Shown here piece by piece: positions 17,173-25,247 of a DNA stretch of 46,506 bases (positions within the stretch are counted from its first letter, which is position 1; every line of letters starts with the position of its first letter). The stretch is from an uncultured Prevotellaceae bacterium (GTDB lineage Bacteria > Bacteroidota > Bacteroidia > Bacteroidales > Muribaculaceae), in contig CAMVAP010000023.1 in the NCBI GenBank assembly GCA_947165485.1, positions 1 to 46,506 of the forward strand, given 5' to 3'. The translations under genes were made by a program, and so were the position numbers. Under the pieces are notes generated by a model, which was not told the origin of the DNA, searched no databases, and worked only from the letters and a program-made list of their open reading frames with translations.

Positions 17173-17178
17173 AATTCC

Positions 17179-18543
17179 ATGCTATACAGGAAGATTACAT
17201 CATATCTTGAGGACTATTTAAAGTCTGATTCTGACAAAATCCTTATATTGGAAGGGGCTCGTCAGGTCGGCAAGTCGTTTAGCATCCGTGAGGTTGGCTC
17301 GCGATTATTCCCGAATTATGTCGAGATAAACTTTGTGGAGGACGATGAGGGTCAGCAATTGTTCAAAAATATTCACAAGAAAGAAGACTTCTACCTGACA
17401 CTTAGCATGGTGGCTGGTGACAAGCTGTCCAGCCGTGATGATACGTTGGTTTTTCTGGATGAGATTCAACACTACCCTCAGTTCCTCACTATGTTGAAAT
17501 TTTTGCGCGAGGATGGACGCTACCGCTATATTGCTAGCGGCAGTTTGTTAGGCATTGCCCTACACGACACGACCTCTATTCCCGTAGGTAGCATTATCCG
17601 AAAGGAAATGTTCCAGCTTGACTTCGAAGAATTTCTCATTGCCAATGGTTTCGGTGCTGAGGCTATAGACGGATTACGACAATCTTACATGAATCGTCAA
17701 AGTCTTACAGAGCAGCACCACAACCATGTGTTAGATTTGTTCCACCGCTACCTGCTGGTTGGCGGACTGCCTGATGCCGTCAATACCTACCTTAACACGC
17801 ATAATATTGTGAAAGTGCGTGAGGTGCAGGAGGGCATACTTAAACTATATGCTGCTGATGCTGCGAAATACGAAAAGGAACACACCAAGAAACTGCTAGT
17901 TCGCCGCATCTATGAAATGATCCCTTCACAGATGGAGAACAAAAAGAAGCGTATAGTAGCCCAAAAGATACGAGGAAAAGAAGGCGACCGTTTTGCTTAT
18001 TACCAAGAGGAGTTTGAATATCTTATTTCATCTGGCATTGCTCTGGCGGTTCATGCCATATCTAATCCTCATTTCCCACTGAGCGAGTCTCTCCAGAAAA
18101 ACCTGTTGAAGTTATATCTTAATGATGTGGGACTGCTCACCGGCTTACTCTATCACAACAACATTCGTCCTGTCATCGACGATGTGAGAAGCATCAATCT
18201 TGGCTCCGTCTATGAGAGTGTTGTTGCCCAGGAGTTGCGTGCCCATGGTCACAAACTCTTCTACTACGACAATCGCAAACAGGGTGAGGTTGATTACCTA
18301 ATTGATGACCATACTGCAATGAGCGCCCGTCCCATAGAAGTCAAGTCGGGCAAGGATTATACTGTACACAGTGCCCTTAACAATCTCCTGAAGAATCCCG
18401 ATTACAATATCCAGGCAGCTACCGTCATTTCCAACGAGCGTGAGATTTATCAGAAGGGCAAGGTCACTTATATGCCAATTTATTTTGTGATGTTTATGGA
18501 GATTGACACATATCAGACAGATGAATCAGCATACATTTTCTGA
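17179..18543 (+). CDS. AAA ATPase with C-terminal DUF4143 domain, second copy
   Basis: 454 aa from ATG 17179; a start at ATG 17122 would translate the repeats and add 19 odd residues, so it is less likely. Walker A GARQVGKS at 26-33, Walker B LVFLDEIQ at 90-97, ASGSLLGI, LVGGLPDAV, and a C-terminal VDYLIDD with IEVKSGK (nuclease-like D...ExK). It shares architecture but limited identity with the 5751 gene. Like that gene, it has 33-bp-period repeats upstream and the 78-bp repeat downstream. Function unsettled; context is an anti-phage or anti-plasmid island. Confidence 0.9.
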   Translation: MLYRKITSYLEDYLKSDSDKILILEGARQVGKSFSIREVGSRLFPNYVEINFVEDDEGQQLFKNIHKKEDFYLTLSMVAGDKLSSRDDTLVFLDEIQHYPQFLTMLKFLREDGRYRYIASGSLLGIALHDTTSIPVGSIIRKEMFQLDFEEFLIANGFGAEAIDGLRQSYMNRQSLTEQHHNHVLDLFHRYLLVGGLPDAVNTYLNTHNIVKVREVQEGILKLYAADAAKYEKEHTKKLLVRRIYEMIPSQMENKKKRIVAQKIRGKEGDRFAYYQEEFEYLISSGIALAVHAISNPHFPLSESLQKNLLKLYLNDVGLLTGLLYHNNIRPVIDDVRSINLGSVYESVVAQELRAHGHKLFYYDNRKQGEVDYLIDDHTAMSARPIEVKSGKDYTVHSALNNLLKNPDYNIQAATVISNEREIYQKGKVTYMPIYFVMFMEIDTYQTDESAYIF

Positions 18544-18635
18544 TGGTTTCTATATGCACATTGACAACTTCACAGTATGTGTCGAAATGGAAAGCCTGTT
18601 TGTCATTAAGCCAGCATTGATGGAAAAACGAGCGT

Positions 18636-18713
18636 TAAACTAAGTCAAAAGCGTTAAATGTGAAAGTTTTGAAAGTCGTACTGCAAAACTCTACCATATT
18701 TGTACCGTTTAGT
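18636..18713 (+). repeat. 78-bp dispersed repeat, copy 2
   Basis: Six mismatches and no gaps against 7110-7187; same ends and same TTTG, 20 bases, TACCATATTTG core. It begins 93 bases after the second DUF4143 ATPase stop. The sequences flanking the two copies are unrelated, so the boundaries are sharp to within one or two bases. Confidence 0.85.
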
Positions 18714-18805
18714 AGTTAAACATGCGATTTTCAATATTTTTCTTCTTTTGCGTCGGCAAGTGGCTTCTGCGTGGGAGCGTGGGCTGATTATTGTCTCATG
18801 GATTG

Positions 18806-19492
18806 TTAGCGGGGGATTTTGAAGGTGATGTGCATGTAGTTGTCGTCGGCTGAGTCGAAACGCTGGACAAGGGTGGATCCGTCATAGATGGCTTGCAGTT
18901 GCAGGTTGATGCCTTGATTGGCAATGGTGCTGAAGGCCTCGGGTTGCCCTAGTTCTTCCTGGGTGAATGTGTAATACTGGCTGTTGTTGTTAAACTCGAT
19001 GAGGATATGATGGTCCTTGCCGCCATAATTCAACGTTAGTGGCATCGCGTTGGGAGTGAAGGCCCACGCGATGTGTGAGTGGTCCGTATCGTAGCCGAAG
19101 TCGTAACTGGCTGTGACGGTGACTGGTGCGACGTTAGCAAGCGCTTGGCTCAACGTTGTGTCAGCATCCACCACCTTGGCAAGCAGCGACACGGGGAAGT
19201 CCTGCCAGAGGACATGATGCATCTTGTAGCCAGACACATCAAGTTGTGCGTTATCCACGATTTTCCTATAAGCCTCGATTTGGCGATTTCCTGCCTCATC
19301 AGTCGTCACCTTGCTGTCCTTATTGGTGTAGGTGACAATCAGACGGCCTGTATATTCGCCCGTGATGTTCTTCCCGAAAGTTTCCTTTTGCTTGTGAGTC
19401 AACCGCATTTCGATATCGTTGTCGTTGTTACAAGAGGTGAGGGTGAGGATAGCAAGCATCACACAAGCGATTGTCAGTTTCATTGTTTTCAT
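18806..19492 (-). CDS. Lipoprotein of unknown function (possibly DUF4840)
   Basis: 228 aa. Signal peptide with a lipobox (LTLTSC), so lipid-anchored, followed by an acidic NNDNDIE stretch that in Bacteroidetes often accompanies surface export. The mature part is beta-rich with GEYTGRLIVTYT near its start and a terminal DDNYMHITFKI strand. It resembles DUF4840-type small lipoproteins from memory; this is uncertain. It is monocistronic and convergent with nothing nearby. Confidence 0.7.
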   Translation of the reverse strand: MKTMKLTIACVMLAILTLTSCNNDNDIEMRLTHKQKETFGKNITGEYTGRLIVTYTNKDSKVTTDEAGNRQIEAYRKIVDNAQLDVSGYKMHHVLWQDFPVSLLAKVVDADTTLSQALANVAPVTVTASYDFGYDTDHSHIAWAFTPNAMPLTLNYGGKDHHILIEFNNNSQYYTFTQEELGQPEAFSTIANQGINLQLQAIYDGSTLVQRFDSADDNYMHITFKIPR

Positions 19493-19880
19493 TGTCCGTC
19501 ATTACTGGTTTTAAGTGTTTCTGCCATAATAAACGCCGCTTGTCTAGTAAAATTGCACAAAGTGGATTATTATTTCTAGTAGGGATGGTTGTCTAGACCA
19601 AACGAATCTTCTCGCTGTAGTGCTGGCAGTAGAGCCTGTCAAGTATCGTCTTTCTTATCATTCCAGTGCCATTGACGCCCTTCCCTGGAGGGCTGCCCTA
19701 TACTCTAGACAATCCAGAAGACTGTTTTTCTGCTGCAACTCTATTTTTCTTTATTCTCACCTGTTAGTTTGAGTATTAAACGCGTTATGATGGATATAAT
19801 TGGCATGAATTGTTGCCAAACTCGTTGCGAAAACGTATTTTTGTAACCGATTTTTACTGATTAAACAATACTCCAGAATC
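19493..19880. other. Divergent intergenic region with TTGTCTAGA inverted repeats
   Basis: TTGTCTAGA at 19589-19597 and its complement TCTAGACAA at 19704-19712 bound a 124-bp segment; another TTGTCTAG lies at about 19543. Inside is CCCTTCCCTGGAGGG near 19680. No coding sequence is evident. The right part carries the GH109 promoter. Confidence 0.5.
19813..19843 (+). promoter_or_regulatory. Promoter of the GH109/kinase operon
   Basis: TTG at 19813-19815, 20 bases, then TATTTTTG at 19836-19843; ATG at 19881. Confidence 0.6.
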
Positions 19881-21446
19881 ATGAGACAGAGATACCTTTT
19901 TGCACTTGTTCTAGCAGCCTTGTTGTTGCTTCCGTCCAGCGCATGGGCACAGTTCAATTGGCCTTATACCATTCAGGACGGGACTATTGTCACCCAGGTG
20001 CCTGAGCGTCCTGCCGGGCAGCAGTCGGCATTGGGACTGGCGGTTGAGAAGATTCCGGTTGTGAGGGTCGCATTTGTGGGACTGGGCATGCGTGGCCCTG
20101 ATGCTGTGGAACGGTGGACCCACATTCCCGGTATCGAGGTGAAGGCCCTGTGTGACCACGAGCGAGGCCGCGCCGATGCTTGCCAGGAGATTCTCCGGGC
20201 GGCATCCATGCCTGCCGCCGATGTGTATGATGGCGAGGATGGCTACAAGGACTTGTGCCAGCGCAACGACATCGACCTGGTGTATATCGCCACCGACTGG
20301 CTTCACCATTACCTGATCGCACGAGAGGCGCTTGAGCATGGCCACCACGTCGCCATCGAGGTGCCCTCGGCGATGAACATGAACGAGATCTGGTCGCTCA
20401 TCAACCTGAGCGAGAGCAAGCGACTGCACGTGATGATGCTCGAGAACTGCTGCTATGACTTCTTTGAACTCAATTCGCTCTACATGGCTCAGAGGGGGCT
20501 GCTGGGCGAAGTGATTTATGTGCAGGGAGCCTACCGCCACGAGTTGTCACCCTATTGGGACGAGTATTGGAAACGCGGTACTGACGATAAGTTAGGCTGG
20601 CGCCTGGACTATAACAGCAAGTTTCGCGGCGATGTTTATCCCACCCATGGTCTGGGCCCCATCGCCCAGGTGCTTAACCTTCACCGCGGCGACCGCATGA
20701 GAACGCTCGTTGCGATGGATACCCGCTCCTTTAATGGCCAGGAACTGTTCAAGGCTCGCACAGGCGAGTATTGCCCGGACTTCAAGAACGGTGACCACAC
20801 CACTACACTCATTTCCACCGAGAAGGGCAAGGTTATTGAGATCCATCACAACGTGATGACGCCGCAACCCTATAACCGCATGTATCAACTCACTGGCACC
20901 AAGGGCTTTGTCAACAAATATCCCAATGAGGGCTTTGCGCTGACTTCCCAAGTGATGAAAAAGGCCGGAGTTAACGTCAGCAAGGAATATACGGGTCATT
21001 CCTACCTGAGCAAAGAGGATACCCAGGCGCTCCTGGATTCGTTCACTTCCCCTCTCGTGCGCCGCTATGGCGAACAGGCCCGTGACGTGGGCGGCCACGG
21101 CGGCATGGACTTCATTATGGACTCTCGATTGGTTTATTGCCTGCAAAACGGGCTACCGCTCGACATCGACGTGTATGACTTGGCCGAATGGTGCTGTCTG
21201 GCTGAGCTGGGCTCCCTCTCGATGAACAACGGCAACAAGCCTGTACAGGTACCCGACTTCACCCGAGGCGAGTGGAGCCGCTTCCGTGGATACCGCCATG
21301 CCTGGGCCAAGCCCGAGGACGAGGCCGCTACACGTGCTGCCGCCATAGCTTTTACCCAGCAACTCAAGGCCACAGGAGCCAAGTACTGGGAAAAGGTCGC
21401 CAAGCAGGAAGCCAAAGCCTCTCGAAAAAATAAAAAGAACAACTGA
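19881..21446 (+). CDS. GH109-type glycosidase of the Gfo/Idh/MocA fold (probable alpha-N-acetylgalactosaminidase)
   Basis: 521 aa. Signal peptide (LFALVLAALLLLPSSAWAQ) then a Rossmann domain with GLGMRG at 67-72 for NAD binding, VYIATDWLHHYL and HVAIEVPSA, and THGLGPIAQ (255-263), the GH109 histidine motif. GH109 enzymes use bound NAD+ to cleave alpha-GalNAc from glycans by an oxidation-elimination mechanism. Secretion separates it from cytosolic dehydrogenases of the same fold. Six bases later starts a sugar-kinase-like gene, fitting release and phosphorylation of GalNAc. Substrate is inferred from the family. Confidence 0.88.
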   Translation: MRQRYLFALVLAALLLLPSSAWAQFNWPYTIQDGTIVTQVPERPAGQQSALGLAVEKIPVVRVAFVGLGMRGPDAVERWTHIPGIEVKALCDHERGRADACQEILRAASMPAADVYDGEDGYKDLCQRNDIDLVYIATDWLHHYLIAREALEHGHHVAIEVPSAMNMNEIWSLINLSESKRLHVMMLENCCYDFFELNSLYMAQRGLLGEVIYVQGAYRHELSPYWDEYWKRGTDDKLGWRLDYNSKFRGDVYPTHGLGPIAQVLNLHRGDRMRTLVAMDTRSFNGQELFKARTGEYCPDFKNGDHTTTLISTEKGKVIEIHHNVMTPQPYNRMYQLTGTKGFVNKYPNEGFALTSQVMKKAGVNVSKEYTGHSYLSKEDTQALLDSFTSPLVRRYGEQARDVGGHGGMDFIMDSRLVYCLQNGLPLDIDVYDLAEWCCLAELGSLSMNNGNKPVQVPDFTRGEWSRFRGYRHAWAKPEDEAATRAAAIAFTQQLKATGAKYWEKVAKQEAKASRKNKKNN

Positions 21447-21451
21447 CCGAC

Positions 21452-22573
21452 ATGACTGCTATGCTGCACGATATTGATACAGCCAGCATCCTGGCGCAGT
21501 TTGAAATACAGGGTATGGTCAAGGAGGTTAAGCCGCTGGGCAACGGACTCATCAACGACACTTACCGCATTGTGACCGAGGGCACAGTGCCTGACTATGT
21601 GCTGCAGCGCATCAATAATGCCATCTTCCAGGACGTGGACCTGCTGCAACACAACATCGAGGTGGTGACCGCACACATCCGCCACAAACTGGAAGCCGCC
21701 GCTGCCGATGACATCAACCGCAAGGTGTTGCGGTTTGTCCCGGCCCATGACGGCAAGACCTATTACCGTGACGAGGCTGGCCGTTACTGGCGAGTGATGG
21801 TGTTCATCCCTGATTCCGTCACCCGCGAGGCCGTCACGCCCCAGAGTGCATGCGATTGCGGCATGGCCTTCGGCCACTTCGAGAAGATGCTGGTTGATGT
21901 GCCCGAGCCGTTGGGCGAGACCATCCCCGACTTCCACAACATGGAACTGCGCTGGCGGCAACTATGCGATGCCATCAAGAATAATGCTGCGGGGCGTTTA
22001 AACGAGGTGCGTGCCATCGTCGAGGAACTGGAGCGCGATGCCGGCGAGATGTGCCAGGCCGAGCGCCTGTACCGTGAGGGGCGCCTGCCCAAACGCATCT
22101 GCCACTGTGACACCAAGGTCAACAACATGCTCTTTGACCAGCAGGGCCAGGTGCTGTGCGTCATCGACCTGGACACGGTGATGCCGTCGTTCATCTTCTC
22201 GGACTACGGCGACTTCCTGCGCACCGGCGCCAACTTCACTGCCGAGGACGACCCCGACCTGTCGCGCGTGGGCTTCAACGAGGAAATTTTCAAGGCTTTC
22301 ACCACAGGCTACCTGGAGTCCGCTCGTGAGTTCCTCACGCCCATCGAGGTGGAACTGTTACCCTATGCCGTGGCGCTGTTCCCTTTCATGCAGTGCGTAC
22401 GGTTCCTCACCGACTACCTGAATGGCGACACCTACTACAAGATCAAGTATCCCACCCACAACCTGGACCGCACCCGCAACCAGTTGGCCCTCTACCGCGA
22501 CGTGCGCCGCCACGACCAGATGATGGCCGACTTTATCCACAGCCTGCTCAATCAGACAACCTTGACAACATGA
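21452..22573 (+). CDS. Aminoglycoside-phosphotransferase-fold sugar kinase, N-acetylhexosamine 1-kinase-like
   Basis: 373 aa. LGNGLINDTYRI forms the nucleotide-binding loop, HCDTKVNN (218-225) the catalytic loop with Asp220, and VIDLDTV (237-243) the metal-binding DxD, followed by FSDYGDFLR. This is the APH fold in the version seen in N-acetylhexosamine 1-kinase (NahK). Being directly after a secreted GH109, it probably phosphorylates released GalNAc or GlcNAc in the cytoplasm. Other small-molecule kinases share the fold, so the substrate is inference. Confidence 0.82.
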   Translation: MTAMLHDIDTASILAQFEIQGMVKEVKPLGNGLINDTYRIVTEGTVPDYVLQRINNAIFQDVDLLQHNIEVVTAHIRHKLEAAAADDINRKVLRFVPAHDGKTYYRDEAGRYWRVMVFIPDSVTREAVTPQSACDCGMAFGHFEKMLVDVPEPLGETIPDFHNMELRWRQLCDAIKNNAAGRLNEVRAIVEELERDAGEMCQAERLYREGRLPKRICHCDTKVNNMLFDQQGQVLCVIDLDTVMPSFIFSDYGDFLRTGANFTAEDDPDLSRVGFNEEIFKAFTTGYLESAREFLTPIEVELLPYAVALFPFMQCVRFLTDYLNGDTYYKIKYPTHNLDRTRNQLALYRDVRRHDQMMADFIHSLLNQTTLTT

Positions 22574-22725
22574 TCAGGCAACTGTGACAACTTTTTATAA
22601 GCTTGTATTTGTTGTCTTCCTTTTATCAAGAATGCTGATGTAGTAGTTGTAGCATCACGCCCAGCCGATGTTTGGTCAACTGATTCATCTGCTCGGCTTT
22701 TTCAACATTCAAGTGTATGACGTCA

Positions 22726-23262
22726 TCAGATACGGTGGCCCATGTCGTAGGCTGCCTGGAGTTTATCGTTGCCGTTAATTTCGCGGGGCGCTCCCACGCC
22801 GCCGGCGAACAGGTGACCTGCCAATCGGCTCTTGGGATAACAGTCGATCCATCCCATCAAGCCCTGCTCGGCGCGATGGGGCACGTGATCCTCGCCCTCG
22901 GCAGCGGTGGTCAGCAGATAGATGTCGCGGAACTGGTAGTCTAGCGGGTACATGGCATTCATGCGGTCGATAAGGGTCTTCATTTGGCCGCTCATCTCAT
23001 AGTAATAAATCGGTGTGGCCCATGCCACGACATCGGCCTTGAGCACCCGTGCCGTGATGTCGTTCACGTCATCGTTGATGACGCAGCGGCCTAACTGCTG
23101 GCATGCCAGACAGCCCTTGCAGAACTGGATGTTCTTTCCCGTCAGGGAAATCTTCTCGACATTGTGTCCAGCGGCCTTGGCACCTTCCACAAACTTGTCA
23201 GCGAGCATGTCGCTGTTGGAGCCTTGACGCAGGCTCGTTGAAATCACAATTACATTTTTCAT
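22726..23262 (-). CDS. NAD(P)H-dependent FMN reductase / flavodoxin-family oxidoreductase
   Basis: 178 aa. The FMN-phosphate loop is STSLRQGSNSD near the N-terminus; CKGCLACQ is a Cys motif typical of the iron-sulfur-flavoprotein-like branch; ATPIYYYEMSGQMKTLIDR is the second conserved block. Flavodoxin-like fold, cytoplasmic, two-electron reduction of quinones or other acceptors. After the stop the next 150 bases hold no supported gene, although a 30-codon frame in another register has plausible codons. Confidence 0.88.
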   Translation of the reverse strand: MKNVIVISTSLRQGSNSDMLADKFVEGAKAAGHNVEKISLTGKNIQFCKGCLACQQLGRCVINDDVNDITARVLKADVVAWATPIYYYEMSGQMKTLIDRMNAMYPLDYQFRDIYLLTTAAEGEDHVPHRAEQGLMGWIDCYPKSRLAGHLFAGGVGAPREINGNDKLQAAYDMGHRI

Positions 23263-23304
23263 TTTTCTAGAAATTTTATGGGGACTTCTATCAATTAGCT
23301 TGAC

Positions 23305-23430
23305 ATGGATTTTGATTTATTTTTGAGTAGATTTTGGCTTAGCTTTGAAGGAGCATGGCGAGCTATGGCTCAAGAAGCTAAGACAAAATATGCCCAAAGA
23401 GAGGCAAAATACAGTCAACATATAATTTAA
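23305..23430 (+). CDS. Possible 41-aa small protein
   Basis: ATG 23305 to TAA 23428-23430. Encodes an aromatic amphipathic start (MDFDLFLSRFWLSFEGAW) then a charged helix (AQEAKTKYAQREAKYSQ). It lies in a gap between two leftward genes on the opposite strand, with no clear promoter. Composition is protein-like, but length and lack of known family make it tentative. Confidence 0.25.
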   Translation: MDFDLFLSRFWLSFEGAWRAMAQEAKTKYAQREAKYSQHII

Positions 23431-23529
23431 GCATTCAGGTAATTTATAGAACTCCCCTTATGGGTTAATTTATCTGTTCTTGACTTCTCGTACAGGATGG
23501 TAATGACTGGAACAAATTATTGACGTGTG

Positions 23530-23835
23530 TCAAGACTGCTGTGCGGCTTGACTCAGGCGTTCTTTCAATTCCTTGCTGCCAGCGAGGAGGTTCCAGATGC
23601 CGTCTTCGCTCAGCACACCGCGCTTCAAGCCATCGGGCAGTAGCCCCGCCTCGTCATCAGCCAGGTCTTGCCGCCACAACTCGCTGCCATAATACTCGTT
23701 CAGGGCCGCAATGTCATCCATAGTGGCCAACCACTTGTCAAGGGCGGATTCGAGTCGCTGGGCGGCTTTCTGGGCGCGATTCAGGCGCCGTTCCATTTGT
23801 CGGATACGTGAGATCTGTTTTTTATTGGTACTCAT
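23530..23835 (-). CDS. DUF4298 family protein
   Basis: 101 aa. N-terminal helix RIRQMERRLNRAQ, central LNEYYGSELWRQDL, and GVLSEDGIWNLL near the C-terminus are the DUF4298 signature. Small soluble helical protein; function unknown. It lies 66 bases downstream of the uracil-permease-like gene on the same strand and may share its transcript. Confidence 0.88.
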   Translation of the reverse strand: MSTNKKQISRIRQMERRLNRAQKAAQRLESALDKWLATMDDIAALNEYYGSELWRQDLADDEAGLLPDGLKRGVLSEDGIWNLLAGSKELKERLSQAAQQS

Positions 23836-23901
23836 GATGGGATTGACAATTGTTTTTAACTCGTTATCATTGATTGATATTGAAGCTGCTGGGAGCTGTG
23901 A

Positions 23902-25140
23902 CTATGCCTTCTCGTGCCGTGTCGCAGGAATCACCAGGTTAAGGATAACGCCAGCAAGGGCCGAGAGGCCAATCCCGCTCAACGAGAATGTGCCCATCGG
24001 CAGGATAGCGCCCCCGATGCCCAGGGTCAACACCACACTGACGATGATGATGTTGCGTGTCTCGTTCAAGTCCACCTTGTGGTTCACCAGATTCTGGATG
24101 CCCACCGAGGCGATTGAGCCAAACAACAGCATCATGATGCCACCCAGCACAGCTCCAGGAATACTTTGCAGCACGGCACTCAGTTTCCCGATGACCGAGA
24201 ACACGATGGCGGTGCCCGCTGCAATGCGGATGACCGAGGGGGCGGTAATGCGTGTGATCTGCATGGCCCCCGTCACCTCACTATAGGTGGTGACGGGAGG
24301 ACCTCCAAACAGGGCTGCCGTCAAGCACGCCAGTCCATCACCCAACATCGTGCGGTGAAGGCCTGGATCCTTGACAAAATCCTTATGGGCTACAGCTCCT
24401 ACTACAAACACGTCACCAATGTGCTCAATCACTGGCGCGATAGCCACGGGTATCATGAACAAGAACGGTTCCCAGGCAAACTGTGGCCATTGAAAATGAG
24501 TGATGCTATGCGGCAGGGCAAACCATGGCGCGCTCCCCACCGCCGACACATCGACCAAGCCCATCAGCCAGGCGACCACATAGCCCACAATGATGCCACA
24601 CACCACGGGAACCAGCTTGAGGAGCCCTCGCCCCACGACCAGCACGATGATGGATGTCAAAAGTGAGATAAACGCTAGCAGCCAGTTCTCTTGAGCCATC
24701 TTGACCGCGGCAGGTGCCAGCGACAGACCGATGCAGATGATGACCGGGCCAATGACTACAGGTGGGAAAAGTCGCTCAAGCAACCGACGGCCCTGCCACT
24801 TGATGAGCGCCGACATGACGAAATAGACCAGCGCGACACCCATCATGCCTGCCAGCGTGCCGGGCATTCCCCATTGCTGGGAGGCCGAAATGATGGGGGC
24901 AATAAAGGCAAAACTGGAGCCTAAAAAAATGGGCACCTTACCGCGGGTGACCATGTGAAAGATAAAAGTGCCGATACCGGCGGTGAACAATGCTGTGGCG
25001 GGATCCAGCCCAACGAGCAACGGGACTAGGACTGTGGAACCAAAGGCCACAAAAAGAAATTGGATACCCACGATTGTCTTTCTTGCTGAAGACAATGCGG
25101 GAGCATCCATCGTCGTGTTATTCATATTGGTCATGCTCAT
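23902..25140 (-). CDS. Uracil/xanthine permease family transporter (NCS2)
   Basis: 412 aa, the usual length for the family, with about 12-14 hydrophobic segments. GSSFAFIAP near the N-terminus and LGDGLACLTAALFGGPPVTTYSEVTG with the substrate-contacting Glu are NCS2/UraA motifs. It imports a nucleobase, probably uracil, by proton symport; the exact base is not determinable. The start MSMTNMNN at 25140 lies only about 12 bases from the -7 box, so the leader is very short. Confidence 0.9.
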   Translation of the reverse strand: MSMTNMNNTTMDAPALSSARKTIVGIQFLFVAFGSTVLVPLLVGLDPATALFTAGIGTFIFHMVTRGKVPIFLGSSFAFIAPIISASQQWGMPGTLAGMMGVALVYFVMSALIKWQGRRLLERLFPPVVIGPVIICIGLSLAPAAVKMAQENWLLAFISLLTSIIVLVVGRGLLKLVPVVCGIIVGYVVAWLMGLVDVSAVGSAPWFALPHSITHFQWPQFAWEPFLFMIPVAIAPVIEHIGDVFVVGAVAHKDFVKDPGLHRTMLGDGLACLTAALFGGPPVTTYSEVTGAMQITRITAPSVIRIAAGTAIVFSVIGKLSAVLQSIPGAVLGGIMMLLFGSIASVGIQNLVNHKVDLNETRNIIIVSVVLTLGIGGAILPMGTFSLSGIGLSALAGVILNLVIPATRHEKA

Positions 25141-25152
25141 TAGAAAGTTTCA

Positions 25153-25160
25153 CAAAGGTA
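25153..25160 (-). promoter_or_regulatory. -7 box of the permease gene
   Basis: Reads TACCTTTG on the minus strand; ATG at 25140. No good TTG box at 20 bases. It faces away from the next promoter. Confidence 0.5.
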
Positions 25161-25234
25161 CTATCATTTTTCAATACTAGGAAATATTAGCCCAAAAAAA
25201 TCATTGCTGACTGGGTAATATGGTTTTGTATCAC

Positions 25235-25242
25235 TACCTTTG
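25235..25242 (+). promoter_or_regulatory. -7 box of the AlkD-like gene (probably leaderless)
   Basis: TACCTTTG ends 5 bases before ATG 25248. As the consensus is centred near -7, transcription should start at or within a base or two of the ATG. Confidence 0.55.
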
Positions 25243-25247
25243 TGCCT

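Noticed and set aside
5625..18800. Island as an integrated element with att sites or transposase
   Set aside because: No integrase, transposase or tRNA target site was found; the 78-bp copies are internal to the island on the left side.
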